Shown: positions 1 to 8,556 of the stretch, piece by piece
Layout of the letters: each line of letters opens with the position of its first letter
Position numbering within the stretch: the stretch's first letter is position 1
Notes under the pieces: generated by a model
Databases searched by the model: none
The model's input: only the letters and a program-made list of their open reading frames with translations
Told to the model about the DNA's origin: nothing
Translations under genes and position numbers: made by a program
Origin: JAJDZL01 sp965221175
Lineage (GTDB): Bacteria > Pseudomonadota > Gammaproteobacteria > Arenicellales > JAJDZL01
Direction of reading: 5' to 3'
NCBI GenBank assembly: GCA_965221175.1
Contig: OZ244867.1
Span: forward strand, 248,001-312,000
Length of the DNA stretch: 64,000 nucleotides

Positions 1-2
1 CC

Positions 3-416
3 AGTGTTGCAATGAAGGGTTCTGAATATCGAGATGAGATGACTTCTGAGGGATTCCAATCAAACAACTCCGGTGGAGTAGCTGGCGGAATTTCGACTGG
101 CCAACCGGTCATGGCAAAAGTTGCATTCAAACCGACCTCCAGCATCGTTGTACCCGGTACAACGGTAAACCGCGATAGTGAAGAGGTGGAGATTTCTGTC
201 ACTGGTCGACATGACCCGTGTGTGGGGCTTCGAGCTACTCCGATCGTTGAAGCGATGTTGGCACTGGTATTAGTCGATATGGCGCTTCTTCACCGTGCAC
301 AATACGCCGATGTAGTACCAGATGCACCGGAAATTCCAGGTGTCGCTGGCAGTGATGCGAAAAAATCAGCCAATTTGAGCGACAGTGCGACTTTTGAAGC
401 ATCTGGTGAAGATTGA
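3..416 (+). CDS. aroC: Chorismate synthase, C-terminal part (cut by window edge)
   Basis: Chorismate synthase makes chorismate from 5-enolpyruvylshikimate-3-phosphate with reduced FMN, the last step of the shikimate pathway in the cytoplasm. The frame is open from the first bases of the window, so the start lies outside. Family motifs are clear: GSEYRDEMT, the glycine-rich SNNSGGVAGGISTGQP, KPTSS, and the RHDPCVGLRATPIVEAM signature, which is near the end of chorismate synthases. The last 40 or so residues are acidic and of low complexity, as in many family tails. It lies upstream of leuB in the same direction, separated by a minus-strand hypothetical gene. Confidence 0.95.
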   Translation, partial: SVAMKGSEYRDEMTSEGFQSNNSGGVAGGISTGQPVMAKVAFKPTSSIVVPGTTVNRDSEEVEISVTGRHDPCVGLRATPIVEAMLALVLVDMALLHRAQYADVVPDAPEIPGVAGSDAKKSANLSDSATFEASGED

Positions 417-539
417 AGGAATTATTGCACTGTTCGAAACTAAATCTGAGCTCGCCTAAAGTCAATTTTTCTGAAGTCAGAATTCATGCACAGGCTGACT
501 TGGAAACTAAATGGAATCTGCAGATGAAACGGATTCGAA

Positions 540-980
540 TCAGCCGAAATTAGTTGTCGTAATGTTCTCGGTATTCGATTCAGTGCTGGGTTGTGTGGGG
601 CTTTTTATCGACGGATAAGAGTTTCGCTCGCGAAAGAATTCAACTGATAAGGTGCCAATCTGATGTAGCAGATTGACTTGATCTATATCGGAATTTCGCG
701 AATTCAGCAGTTCTTCCTGAATTCTTCCAAGTGCATCGAACGTTTTTACGAAATCAATCGATGCATTGAGATGGTAACAATGATTCGCTCGATAAATTGT
801 GCGAAATATTTTTTTTACGAGTTCGTAATGAATGGCGTCTGATGTAATCAGTGCGGCGGGGTGCATTGCATCTTCAACAACCGGAATCTGATGACGACCG
901 ATGCCGTTGGACAAAGTTATCGCGAGTTGACGGAAAGTGGCGGGTAGTTCCCCATTTTTTGCAGATTTGCTCGTTGCCAT
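540..980 (-). CDS. Hypothetical protein, 146 aa
   Basis: I do not recognise this protein. It is a complete frame opposite in strand to aroC and leuB and fills the gap between them. The N-terminus is basic, the middle looks helical (for example YELVKKIFRTIYRANHCY), and the tail is rich in Ser, Thr, Pro and Asn (SPTQPSTESNTE) and probably disordered. No signal peptide or membrane segment is seen. Coding is plausible because no other frame is open here, but there is no homology support. Confidence 0.4.
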   Translation of the reverse strand: MATSKSAKNGELPATFRQLAITLSNGIGRHQIPVVEDAMHPAALITSDAIHYELVKKIFRTIYRANHCYHLNASIDFVKTFDALGRIQEELLNSRNSDIDQVNLLHQIGTLSVEFFRERNSYPSIKSPTQPSTESNTENITTTNFG

Positions 981-1097
981 TTCATCACGAATGATTTTTT
1001 AACTGTGAAACACATGTAAAATTGGACAATCCAATTTACTGCTTACAGCACCATAATATAACGAATTTTTAATTCACACTAATTTGGAAAGTATTGT

Positions 1098-2186
1098 ATG
1101 ACAACAAAGCTATTAATAATTCCGGGAGATGGTATTGGTCCTGAAATTGTGACGCAAGCAACTCGCATTCTAGAGTTGTTGCGAGAGTCGGCCGGACTGA
1201 ACGTAACATGGGAATATAGCGACATGGGTGGTGCTGCCTATGACAAAACAGGCAATCCATTGCCGGATAGCACGTTATCTCTGGCAAAAGAGAGCGATGC
1301 CATATTGTTTGGTGCTGCCGGAGGCAGCAAATGGGATACGCTTTCGCGTGAGCTTAGACCAGAGACCGCTTTGTTGAGATTTCGCCGTGAAATGGGTCTG
1401 TTTGCGAATCTCCGGCCTGCGATCATGTTTCCATCGTTGGCATCGTCTTCTTCGTTGAAAGATGAAATTGTGAAAGGACTTGACATCATGATCATTCGCG
1501 AACTGACAGGCGGAATTTACTTTGGCCAGCCACGTGGCATTGAAACCATGAGCTCAGGCAAGCGAAGGGGCATCAATACACTGGTGTACGAGGAGGATGA
1601 AATTACTAGAATTGCACACGTAGCTTTCCAGATCGCCCGCCAACGCAAGAGTCAGGTCTGTTCAATTGACAAGGCGAATGTGCTTGAAACAACAGAATTT
1701 TGGAGACAAGTCGTAACAGAGGTCGGAGAATCTTATCCTGATGTTGAATTGAGTCATATGCTGGTCGATAATGCTGCCATGCAGCTGGTACGGTATCCAA
1801 AACAGTTCGACGTAATCGTGACAACCAACATGTTCGGAGACATTTTGTCGGATATTTCTGCCATGTTAACCGGTTCGATTGGAATGCTGCCATCGGCCTC
1901 GCTGGACAAAGATCGCAAAGGACTATATGAACCGGTGCATGGAACAGCACCAGACATTGCCGGACAGGACAAAGCAAATCCCTTGGCGACCATTTTGTCG
2001 CTGGCGATGCTACTTCGCTACACTCTGGAAATGGATGATCTGGCAGACAAAGTGGAACGGGCAGTAGAGAATGTCATTGATAAAGGAATGCGCACACCCG
2101 ATATATACTTTACAGGTGCTGTTGCTGTTGGAACCGAACAAATGGGAACAGAAGTTCTCAATGAACTTCAGCAATTGTTGAACTGA
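1098..2186 (+). CDS. leuB: 3-isopropylmalate dehydrogenase
   Basis: This enzyme oxidatively decarboxylates 3-isopropylmalate with NAD in leucine biosynthesis. The 362-residue length is normal. Signatures include the N-terminal IIPGDGIGPEIV, substrate-binding arginines in LLRFRREMGLFANLRPA, the RELTGGIYFGQPRG loop, the metal-binding aspartates in NMFGDILSDISAML, and the NAD-binding EPVHGTAPDIAGQDKANP near residues 275-295. The next gene, asd, starts 31 bases downstream on the same strand, an arrangement common in Gammaproteobacteria. Confidence 0.97.
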   Translation: MTTKLLIIPGDGIGPEIVTQATRILELLRESAGLNVTWEYSDMGGAAYDKTGNPLPDSTLSLAKESDAILFGAAGGSKWDTLSRELRPETALLRFRREMGLFANLRPAIMFPSLASSSSLKDEIVKGLDIMIIRELTGGIYFGQPRGIETMSSGKRRGINTLVYEEDEITRIAHVAFQIARQRKSQVCSIDKANVLETTEFWRQVVTEVGESYPDVELSHMLVDNAAMQLVRYPKQFDVIVTTNMFGDILSDISAMLTGSIGMLPSASLDKDRKGLYEPVHGTAPDIAGQDKANPLATILSLAMLLRYTLEMDDLADKVERAVENVIDKGMRTPDIYFTGAVAVGTEQMGTEVLNELQQLLN

Positions 2187-2217
2187 CGAAATTGAATTTA
2201 TCAGCAGGAAATGAATT

Positions 2218-3234
2218 ATGAACGGTAGGTATGACGTCGCTGTAGTCGGCGCGTCTGGAATGATTGGCGAAGCCATGATGTCAATTCTGGAGGAACGGAA
2301 ATTTCCCATCCGCAACATTTATCCTTTGGGAAGCGAACGTTCAGCAGGTTCCACGTTGCAATTCAATGGTGAGTCCGTGGAAATTGGACTTCTGTCGGAA
2401 TTTGATTTTTCGTGTGTTCAATACGGGCTGTTTTCGGCAGGTGCGAGTGTCTCAGATGTCTATGCGCCCAAGGCAGCCGAGCAAGGATGCACAGTTATCG
2501 ACAATACCTCACGATTTCGTTATGATCCTGATATTCCATTGATTATTCCTGAGGTCAACGGTGAAGCGCTACAAGACCACAATCGATTGATTGCGAATCC
2601 CAATTGTTCGACCATCCAGATGATCGTAGCACTCAAGCCGATTTATGATGCCGTGGGCATTGACAGAATCAATGTGTGTACCTACCAGTCTGTATCCGGT
2701 GCTGGAAGATCTGCCGTAAATGAACTCGCTGCGCAATCAGCGGCGCTACTGAGCGGCCGTGATGCTGAAGTATCAGTAAGCCCTAGACAGATTGCATTTA
2801 ATGCCATTCCTCATATTGATGAATTCCAGGAAAATGGTTACACCAAAGAGGAAATGAAAATAGTCTGGGAGACCCATAAAATATTGAACGATGACTCGAT
2901 CCGAGTGAATCCGACAACCGTTCGAATTCCGGTGTTTTTCGGTCACTCAGAAGCGGTACATATTGAAACAAAAGAAAAGTTGAGCGCTTCACAAGCGCGT
3001 GAACTGCTAAAGGCCACAAAAGGAATTACCGTAGTCGATAACCCGGAAGAATTGCAATATCCGACTGCTGTTACAGATGCTGCAAATAAGGATGATGTTT
3101 TTGTCGGGCGTATTCGAGAAGATATCTCTCATGATCGCGGGCTGAACATGTGGGTTGTATCGGATAATGTGAGGAAGGGGGGTGCATTGAACAGCATCCA
3201 AATTGCCGAATATCTGATATTTGGAGAAAGTTGA
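2218..3234 (+). CDS. asd: Aspartate-semialdehyde dehydrogenase
   Basis: Reduces aspartyl phosphate to aspartate semialdehyde with NADPH, feeding lysine, methionine, threonine and diaminopimelate synthesis. The Rossmann start YDVAVVGASGMIGEAMM, the catalytic cysteine in ANPNCSTIQM (about residue 130), and the conserved SVSGAGRSAVNEL and VRIPVFFGHSEAV blocks identify the family. At 338 residues it is of the shorter type. Its stop overlaps the start of the following fimV-like gene by four bases, so the two are probably co-translated. Confidence 0.97.
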   Translation: MNGRYDVAVVGASGMIGEAMMSILEERKFPIRNIYPLGSERSAGSTLQFNGESVEIGLLSEFDFSCVQYGLFSAGASVSDVYAPKAAEQGCTVIDNTSRFRYDPDIPLIIPEVNGEALQDHNRLIANPNCSTIQMIVALKPIYDAVGIDRINVCTYQSVSGAGRSAVNELAAQSAALLSGRDAEVSVSPRQIAFNAIPHIDEFQENGYTKEEMKIVWETHKILNDDSIRVNPTTVRIPVFFGHSEAVHIETKEKLSASQARELLKATKGITVVDNPEELQYPTAVTDAANKDDVFVGRIREDISHDRGLNMWVVSDNVRKGGALNSIQIAEYLIFGES

Positions 3235-4310
3235 AGAATAAAAGCAATCCGTCGCTAACCCGAATATTCTGGGTATTGTCGGTTGTCTTTCTAGTCAATT
3301 TCCAGCCTGAATTGGCTGCCTCAGAAGACGACAATGGCGTTTCGGTTGCTGTGCCCGAGTTAATACAGTCTTCTTCTTCCAGTGCGGAGGCAAATTCCTG
3401 GGCTGAATTATTGACGACTGTAAGGACGACAGTTGCTCAAATTACAAATCTTGCGAAAAGTGGTCTCAATGAAACCGAGACGGCAGCAGTCAACTTCTTC
3501 GGTGTGATTTGCAACGAAATTTCTCAAATTCAGGGTGACAGTATTGCAGAGCAATGGGCGTGGGTAGTGCAACGCTACCAGAGTGATCAGGTTGGACGAT
3601 CTTTATGGATACTCCTTCTAGTATTGTTCACGTCCGGCTCTATTTTTGTTGTTTCAGTTGGCTATGGATTGTGTATTCGATTGACCAGATCGAGAAAAAA
3701 ACACAAGACTAAATCTATACAGGGTACCAAACCTGCAGCGAACACTAAAGCGTATCAAGAGGCTGTCGCAAAGAATGCCGTGAAAGCGGGGCATCCGAGC
3801 GTTCCTCGAACAATGATTGGCAAACTGAAGGCTGGCATGTTGGAAGAAGTGGAACAGGCGCTGATGGCAGAACGGAAGCGACGTCCGGAACACACTGGAT
3901 TGACATTGTATCTGCTTGCCTGCCGAGCCGCCAGTAGTGAACCTGAAGCCTATCAGTCTCTGGTTTCAGAGATTTTTTCTGACGGACTGGACAAAGAATC
4001 AGAGATTGGCCGTCATGCAGCACAGATTGGTCGCATTATGTTTCCTGAGAAGTACCCAGTGGATAAATGTCCGGAGCCGAAAAAACCCTTTGAAGTGGAG
4101 GCGAACCTGATTGGGGATACTTTGGGTCCGATGTCAGAATTTGGAAATGTTCAAACCCTTCTGGATTTAGTGCGAGTCTATGTCGAAATGAAAGAATTGG
4201 CCGAAACCAAGCATCTGATTGTTGAAATTCTGGTGCGAGGTGATGCCAGTCAACGAGAACGAGCTCTAGAGTACTCACGAATCATTCGCAAGGACAGCTC
4301 CAATCAATAG
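3231..4310 (+). CDS. fimV: Short FimV-like membrane protein
   Basis: FimV proteins are inner-membrane proteins with peptidoglycan-facing LysM and cytoplasmic TPR-like C-terminal parts; in Pseudomonas they support type IV pilus and polar functions. Seen here: a probable signal peptide or anchor (IFWVLSVVFLVNF), a low-complexity periplasmic stretch, a strong membrane helix near residues 122-147 (SLWILLLVLFTSGSIFVVSVGYGL), and a C-terminal motif LLDLVRVYVEMKELAETKHLIVEIL resembling the FimV C-terminal domain. The protein has only 359 residues against 700-1000 in classical FimV, and I see no LysM domain. The TTG start overlaps the asd stop. Position after asd supports the call. After this gene the ancestral order is broken by the island. 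Confidence 0.75.
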   Translation: MKNKSNPSLTRIFWVLSVVFLVNFQPELAASEDDNGVSVAVPELIQSSSSSAEANSWAELLTTVRTTVAQITNLAKSGLNETETAAVNFFGVICNEISQIQGDSIAEQWAWVVQRYQSDQVGRSLWILLLVLFTSGSIFVVSVGYGLCIRLTRSRKKHKTKSIQGTKPAANTKAYQEAVAKNAVKAGHPSVPRTMIGKLKAGMLEEVEQALMAERKRRPEHTGLTLYLLACRAASSEPEAYQSLVSEIFSDGLDKESEIGRHAAQIGRIMFPEKYPVDKCPEPKKPFEVEANLIGDTLGPMSEFGNVQTLLDLVRVYVEMKELAETKHLIVEILVRGDASQRERALEYSRIIRKDSSNQ

Positions 4311-4530
4311 TTGGATTGTATTGTAATCAACAGGCTGCAGTTGGGAGAAAACTGCTAACTAATTTCGATTTTTTAGCAGGATTTTTTTAGGGGTTTATAT
4401 ACCTAACTAAACCAACGAAATGAATTGTCATTAAAGCATTAGTATAACCAATTGCAATTGAGTAAATCCAAATGAACCCGCAAAAAGAGCGCCTGGTAAG
4501 TCGCACCGAAATGGTATTTCACTGATTGAG

Positions 4531-5442
4531 TTGATGGAAATGTTTCCGGACGAATATTCGGCACGCAAGTGGTTTGAGTCGATCATCTGGGAGGGCGGCG
4601 GTGCGGTGTGCCACCGTTGTGGCAGCACCAACACCTATGAGGTTGCTGGCGGCAAGCCCCTGCCATACAGGTGCCGCGATTGTCGCAAGCATTTTTCGTT
4701 CCGGCACGGCACGTTGCTGGAGGATTCGCATGTGCCGCTGCGGAAGTGGGCGATTGCGATTTGTCTGTTGGCCACAAGTCTGAAGGGGGTGTCGTCGATG
4801 AAACTGCATCGGGACCTGAACATTACTCAGAAGACAGCCTGGCACATGCCGCACAAGATCCGCTTTGCGATCAGCGGCAGCAGTGGTATTTCGATGTCCG
4901 GCACAGTGGAGGTGGACGAGACCTACGTCGGTGGTTTGGAGCGCAACAAACACGAATCCGACAAACTGAAGGCCGGGCGCGGCAGCGTCGGCAAGACTGC
5001 GGTGGTTGGCATCAAGGAACGCGGATCTAAGCAGGTCAGCGCCCAGGTAATTGATGACACTCGGCGTACTACCTTGCATGGATTTATCGAGGACCACACT
5101 GAGGCGTGTACAAGTGTGATGACGGACGATTTTATCAGTTATCGGCAGCTGGACGGTTACAAGCACCAGTTTGTGCGTCATCCGGCCGGTGAGTATGTGG
5201 CAGATGATGTCCATGTCAATGGCATTGAGTCGTTTTGGTCGATGCTCAAGCGTGCGCACAAGGGAACCTATCACAAGATGAGTCGTAAACATCTGGACCG
5301 GTATGTCAGTGAATTTGTCGGTCGGCATAACATTCGCGAGCTCGACACAGCCGCTCAGATGGCGTCGATTGTGGCTGGCTTTGTCGGTCGGCGGCTGGTG
5401 AACAAGGATCTGGTGTCTGGCGTTGATGGACGGCTACATTGA
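4531..5442 (+). CDS. IS1595-family transposase
   Basis: This is a DDE transposase of the IS1595 type. An N-terminal zinc ribbon (VCHRCGSTNTYE, then YRCRDCRKHF) is followed by the ISXO2-like catalytic domain with EVDETYVGG, MTDDFISYRQL and the final VNGIESFWSMLKRAHKG. It looks full length at about 303 residues. The frame is open upstream of the first ATG with residues SLIEL that fit the family N-terminus, so the true start may be a little earlier. I could not find terminal inverted repeats with confidence. A 100-bp piece of the same gene lies at 16208-16307 in the same direction, on the far side of the defence operon. Confidence 0.93.
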   Translation: MMEMFPDEYSARKWFESIIWEGGGAVCHRCGSTNTYEVAGGKPLPYRCRDCRKHFSFRHGTLLEDSHVPLRKWAIAICLLATSLKGVSSMKLHRDLNITQKTAWHMPHKIRFAISGSSGISMSGTVEVDETYVGGLERNKHESDKLKAGRGSVGKTAVVGIKERGSKQVSAQVIDDTRRTTLHGFIEDHTEACTSVMTDDFISYRQLDGYKHQFVRHPAGEYVADDVHVNGIESFWSMLKRAHKGTYHKMSRKHLDRYVSEFVGRHNIRELDTAAQMASIVAGFVGRRLVNKDLVSGVDGRLH

Positions 5443-5598
5443 CCGGGAAGACAAGTTGAAGAAACAAGTTCCATTGGAAACACCGCGACGAAAAGGGAGC
5501 GACGATGTGCATACAAGAGCACAACGAAATCGCCATGGCACCAGTACCCTTTTTTCTCGCGAACAACCTACGGGATCTGATATGTATTAGTCTGTTTT

Positions 5599-5850
5599 AT
5601 GCTGAAATTTTCCGAAACAACAACAATTACAATAACGGGAGAAACAGTTCATGTCGGACCAGAACAATGGTATTCACTCGAAGAAATGGCTGAACATCTT
5701 GGCATTAGCCAAGATATGATTCATCGATGGATCAGGTAAAAAAACATGTCCGCGCATAAGATGGGACGACCCTGGAAGTTCGACTTGAACGAAATTAACG
5801 AATGGGTGAAGTCAGCCAAGGCGGACAAATCGGAAAAACAAGGCAAGTAG
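5599..5850 (+). pseudogene. Excisionase-like HTH DNA-binding protein with an in-frame stop
   Basis: Reading from the ATG at 5599, the frame gives an 83-residue protein interrupted by one TAA at 5737-5739. The first part contains WYSLEEMAEHLGISQDMIHRWIR, a winged-helix segment of the excisionase (helix-turn-helix 17) type. The second part continues in the same frame with MGRPWKFDLNEINEWVKS, the usual second half of such domains. The stop lies in the run AGG TAA AAA AAC, where a lysine codon would fit. It ends six bases before res, so it was probably a regulator of the restriction operon. Either the gene is dead or only a fragment starting at the ATG at 5746 is made. Confidence 0.7.
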
Positions 5851-5856
5851 ACGGCT

Positions 5857-8556
5857 ATGGAACTGAAACTTGAGGAACTCTCATATCAGCGTGAAGCTAT
5901 CGATGCCGTCGTGCGCCTGTTTGAGGGACAGCCGCGCAACACGTTCGATATGGCTTGCCGCGAAGGTGTGCGAAGCAATGTCCTCACCATTCCCACCGGG
6001 CATATTCGCGAGAACGTCCTCGCGGTCATCGAAGGCAGCGGCATTGACGAAGAAACGGCTTCTCTCGACGAACCCCTGGACTTCTGCATCGAGATGGAGA
6101 CAGGCACCGGCAAAACTCTTGTCTACCTTAAGACGGTCTACGAACTCTATCGCCAATATGCCTTCACGAAGTTCATCATCCTCGTTCCCTCCGTTGCCAT
6201 CAAGGAAGGCGTCCTATCCACTTTCGACGTGTTCAAATCACAGCTTGCCGACGTGTACGGCTTCACGCCCGCATGCTTCGAGTACGATAGCAAGCGCTTG
6301 AATCGCGTGACGGCCTTCGTCGAGGAACAGCATCCCCAAATCATGGTGACGACGCTCCAGTCTTTCAATGCGGAAGATCGCATTCTCAACCAGACCCAGC
6401 GGGAAGACCTCTTCTTCAATATGTCCTTCATCGCCACCATTGCGCGCGTGCGCCCGATCATCATTATGGACGAGCCGCAGGAGGGCATGGACACAGCGAA
6501 CGCCGTCGCTCGCATCGATGCCCTCAATCCGCTGTGCAGGCTCCGCTATTCCGCGACACACAAGGTTATGCGGAATCTCGTATACAGATTGACACCGTTT
6601 GACAGCTACCAGCAGGGCCTTGTGAAGAAGATCGAAGTCCTGACCGTCGCAGAGCAAAATCAAGAAGCGACATTGCGCGTCGAGCTGGTCGAAGTGAAGA
6701 CATATCAGGATGGTCTGCCGCCGCGAGCAAAGCTGCGCCTCTGGTACGCAAAGCAAGACGGTTCTTTCGCCTTGCGCGAGTCTGCGTTTCTCAAGGTCAG
6801 CGACGATCTGGAAAAATTGACGGGCAACGTCGGCTATCGGGGCTATGTTATTCGCCGCATCTCGAAGCCACTTCGCGAGAACACCTACCGCTGTGAATTC
6901 GAGAACGGGATCGCCGTTGTTGAAAAAGAGAAAGCCGCAGACTTGGAAGGCATTTTCGGGGAGCAGCTCTATTGGCTGATCGACAGCCATTTCAGAAAGC
7001 GTGACCGACTTGCGCCGCAGGGGATCAAGTGCCTGTCCCTCATCTTCATTGATCGCGTGGACAACTATGTCCAGTCGGACGGCATCATTCGCCGCATCTT
7101 CAAAGAGAAATATCGACAGGTCTGTCGAGAGCAACTGAATTGCGAGCCTACCGAGGAAGAAATAGTTGCCGTGCAGGGCTACTACTTCGCGCAGACTGGA
7201 AAGGGCGAGTACACCGACCACAAGCGTTCCATGCTCACGAACAAAGAGCTTTTCGACCTCATCTTGAAACAGAAAGAAGAATTGCTGCGCATTGGGAACC
7301 CGGTTGAGTTCATCTTCTCGCATTCCGCCCTTGGTGTGGGATGGGATAATCCGAACGTGTTCAACATCGCGACGCTCAATCAGAGCTACAGTGAGTACAA
7401 GAAGCGGCAAGAGATCGGTCGCGGACTACGCATCTCCGTTAACCAAGAGGGCCGGCGGGTCTATGACTCAGACGACTGCCCGGAAGGCGAAGAGATCAAC
7501 CTATTGACGATTGTTCCGAACGAGACTTATGCAACGTTCGTCAGTCAGTACCAAAGCGAAATCAAGGAGGTCTACGGAACAGCTGCTTCCGGCGCGAAGA
7601 CACGGCACAAGAAGAAGAGCACACACCCACGCAAGCGTCGCGTGAATAGGAACGATGCGATCTATAAAAACGATTCCTTTCGTGAGTTCTGGCGGCGTCT
7701 GAGTCTGCGCACCGACTACACGGTTGTGATAGATGAAGATGCCGTAGTTACTCGTGCCGCCGAAGCGCTGAACGCCCTGAAGATTGAACGCTACACCGCT
7801 GAAGTTGCCCTCAACCGTATTGAGCGGCTTGAAGCCGAAGGGGTGACGACACAGCACATGGGCAGCGAACGCCGCCGCCTGCGTCCCACTTTCGGGGCCG
7901 TGGACCTGGTCGAGGAAATCAGCGAGAGAACCTCACTCGCCTATCCGACAGTGATCCGAGTCCTGCGCGACATAACCAACCGTGCTGCCATCGTCGCGAA
8001 CCCCACCCGCTTCATTCACGAAGCATCATCGCGAATCCGGGAAATTGAACTGGATGAACTGCTTCGCGGCTTGACCTATGCGCCCAGCGGCGAGGAGTTC
8101 GACATCTCGCGGCTTGAACCGAGTTTCGTGTCCTACGCGGACACCATCGAAACGCCAAACCGGGGCCTGTATGACCATGTTGTGTTCGACAGCAATATTG
8201 AGCGAGACTTCGCAGAGTTTGCCGACAACGATGACGAAGTTGTGTGTTTTCTCAAGCTTCCGGCCTTCTACCAGATTCCAACCCCCATCGGCACCTACAA
8301 TCCTGACTTCGGCGTTGTTCTCCGACGGAGGCACCTGCGGGACGGCGAAGAGGCCGAGTTCTACTTCGTTGTTGAAACAAAGGGCACGAACGAGCTTGCG
8401 GACAAGAAGGCGTTTCGTGAGAGCGAGGTCTACAAGATCAAGTGCGCCATGAAGCACTTCGATGCGTTGGGGGTCGATGCCCATGTCAACTATGACGCGC
8501 CCGTCAAGGAGTACTCCGTCTTCAAGACTCGTGCCAAGGGAGTTTCGCATGCCTGA
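5857..8556 (+). CDS. res: Type III restriction enzyme, helicase/nuclease subunit Res
   Basis: Res is the ATP-dependent translocating and cutting subunit of a type III restriction-modification complex, working with Mod (9739-11730). At 899 residues its length is normal. Walker A METGTGKT is at residues 80-87, followed by superfamily 2 motifs including the Walker B-like IIIMDEPQ near 205 and the SATH motif (RYSATHK). The C-terminal PD-(D/E)XK nuclease shows NPDFGVV near 815 and FVVETKG near 839, so both activities look intact. It starts six bases after the HTH gene, and its end overlaps the next gene by eight bases. The base composition is visibly richer in G and C than the flanking core genes, as expected of acquired DNA. 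Confidence 0.95.
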   Translation: MELKLEELSYQREAIDAVVRLFEGQPRNTFDMACREGVRSNVLTIPTGHIRENVLAVIEGSGIDEETASLDEPLDFCIEMETGTGKTLVYLKTVYELYRQYAFTKFIILVPSVAIKEGVLSTFDVFKSQLADVYGFTPACFEYDSKRLNRVTAFVEEQHPQIMVTTLQSFNAEDRILNQTQREDLFFNMSFIATIARVRPIIIMDEPQEGMDTANAVARIDALNPLCRLRYSATHKVMRNLVYRLTPFDSYQQGLVKKIEVLTVAEQNQEATLRVELVEVKTYQDGLPPRAKLRLWYAKQDGSFALRESAFLKVSDDLEKLTGNVGYRGYVIRRISKPLRENTYRCEFENGIAVVEKEKAADLEGIFGEQLYWLIDSHFRKRDRLAPQGIKCLSLIFIDRVDNYVQSDGIIRRIFKEKYRQVCREQLNCEPTEEEIVAVQGYYFAQTGKGEYTDHKRSMLTNKELFDLILKQKEELLRIGNPVEFIFSHSALGVGWDNPNVFNIATLNQSYSEYKKRQEIGRGLRISVNQEGRRVYDSDDCPEGEEINLLTIVPNETYATFVSQYQSEIKEVYGTAASGAKTRHKKKSTHPRKRRVNRNDAIYKNDSFREFWRRLSLRTDYTVVIDEDAVVTRAAEALNALKIERYTAEVALNRIERLEAEGVTTQHMGSERRRLRPTFGAVDLVEEISERTSLAYPTVIRVLRDITNRAAIVANPTRFIHEASSRIREIELDELLRGLTYAPSGEEFDISRLEPSFVSYADTIETPNRGLYDHVVFDSNIERDFAEFADNDDEVVCFLKLPAFYQIPTPIGTYNPDFGVVLRRRHLRDGEEAEFYFVVETKGTNELADKKAFRESEVYKIKCAMKHFDALGVDAHVNYDAPVKEYSVFKTRAKGVSHA

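Noticed and set aside
5505..5693. A 62-codon plus frame before the HTH gene
   Set aside because: It overlaps the HTH reading frame that has clear motif support, and its composition is not protein-like.
6238..7410. A 390-codon open frame on the minus strand
   Set aside because: It lies entirely inside res, whose helicase motifs are clear in the plus frame; the antisense product has no recognisable domain.
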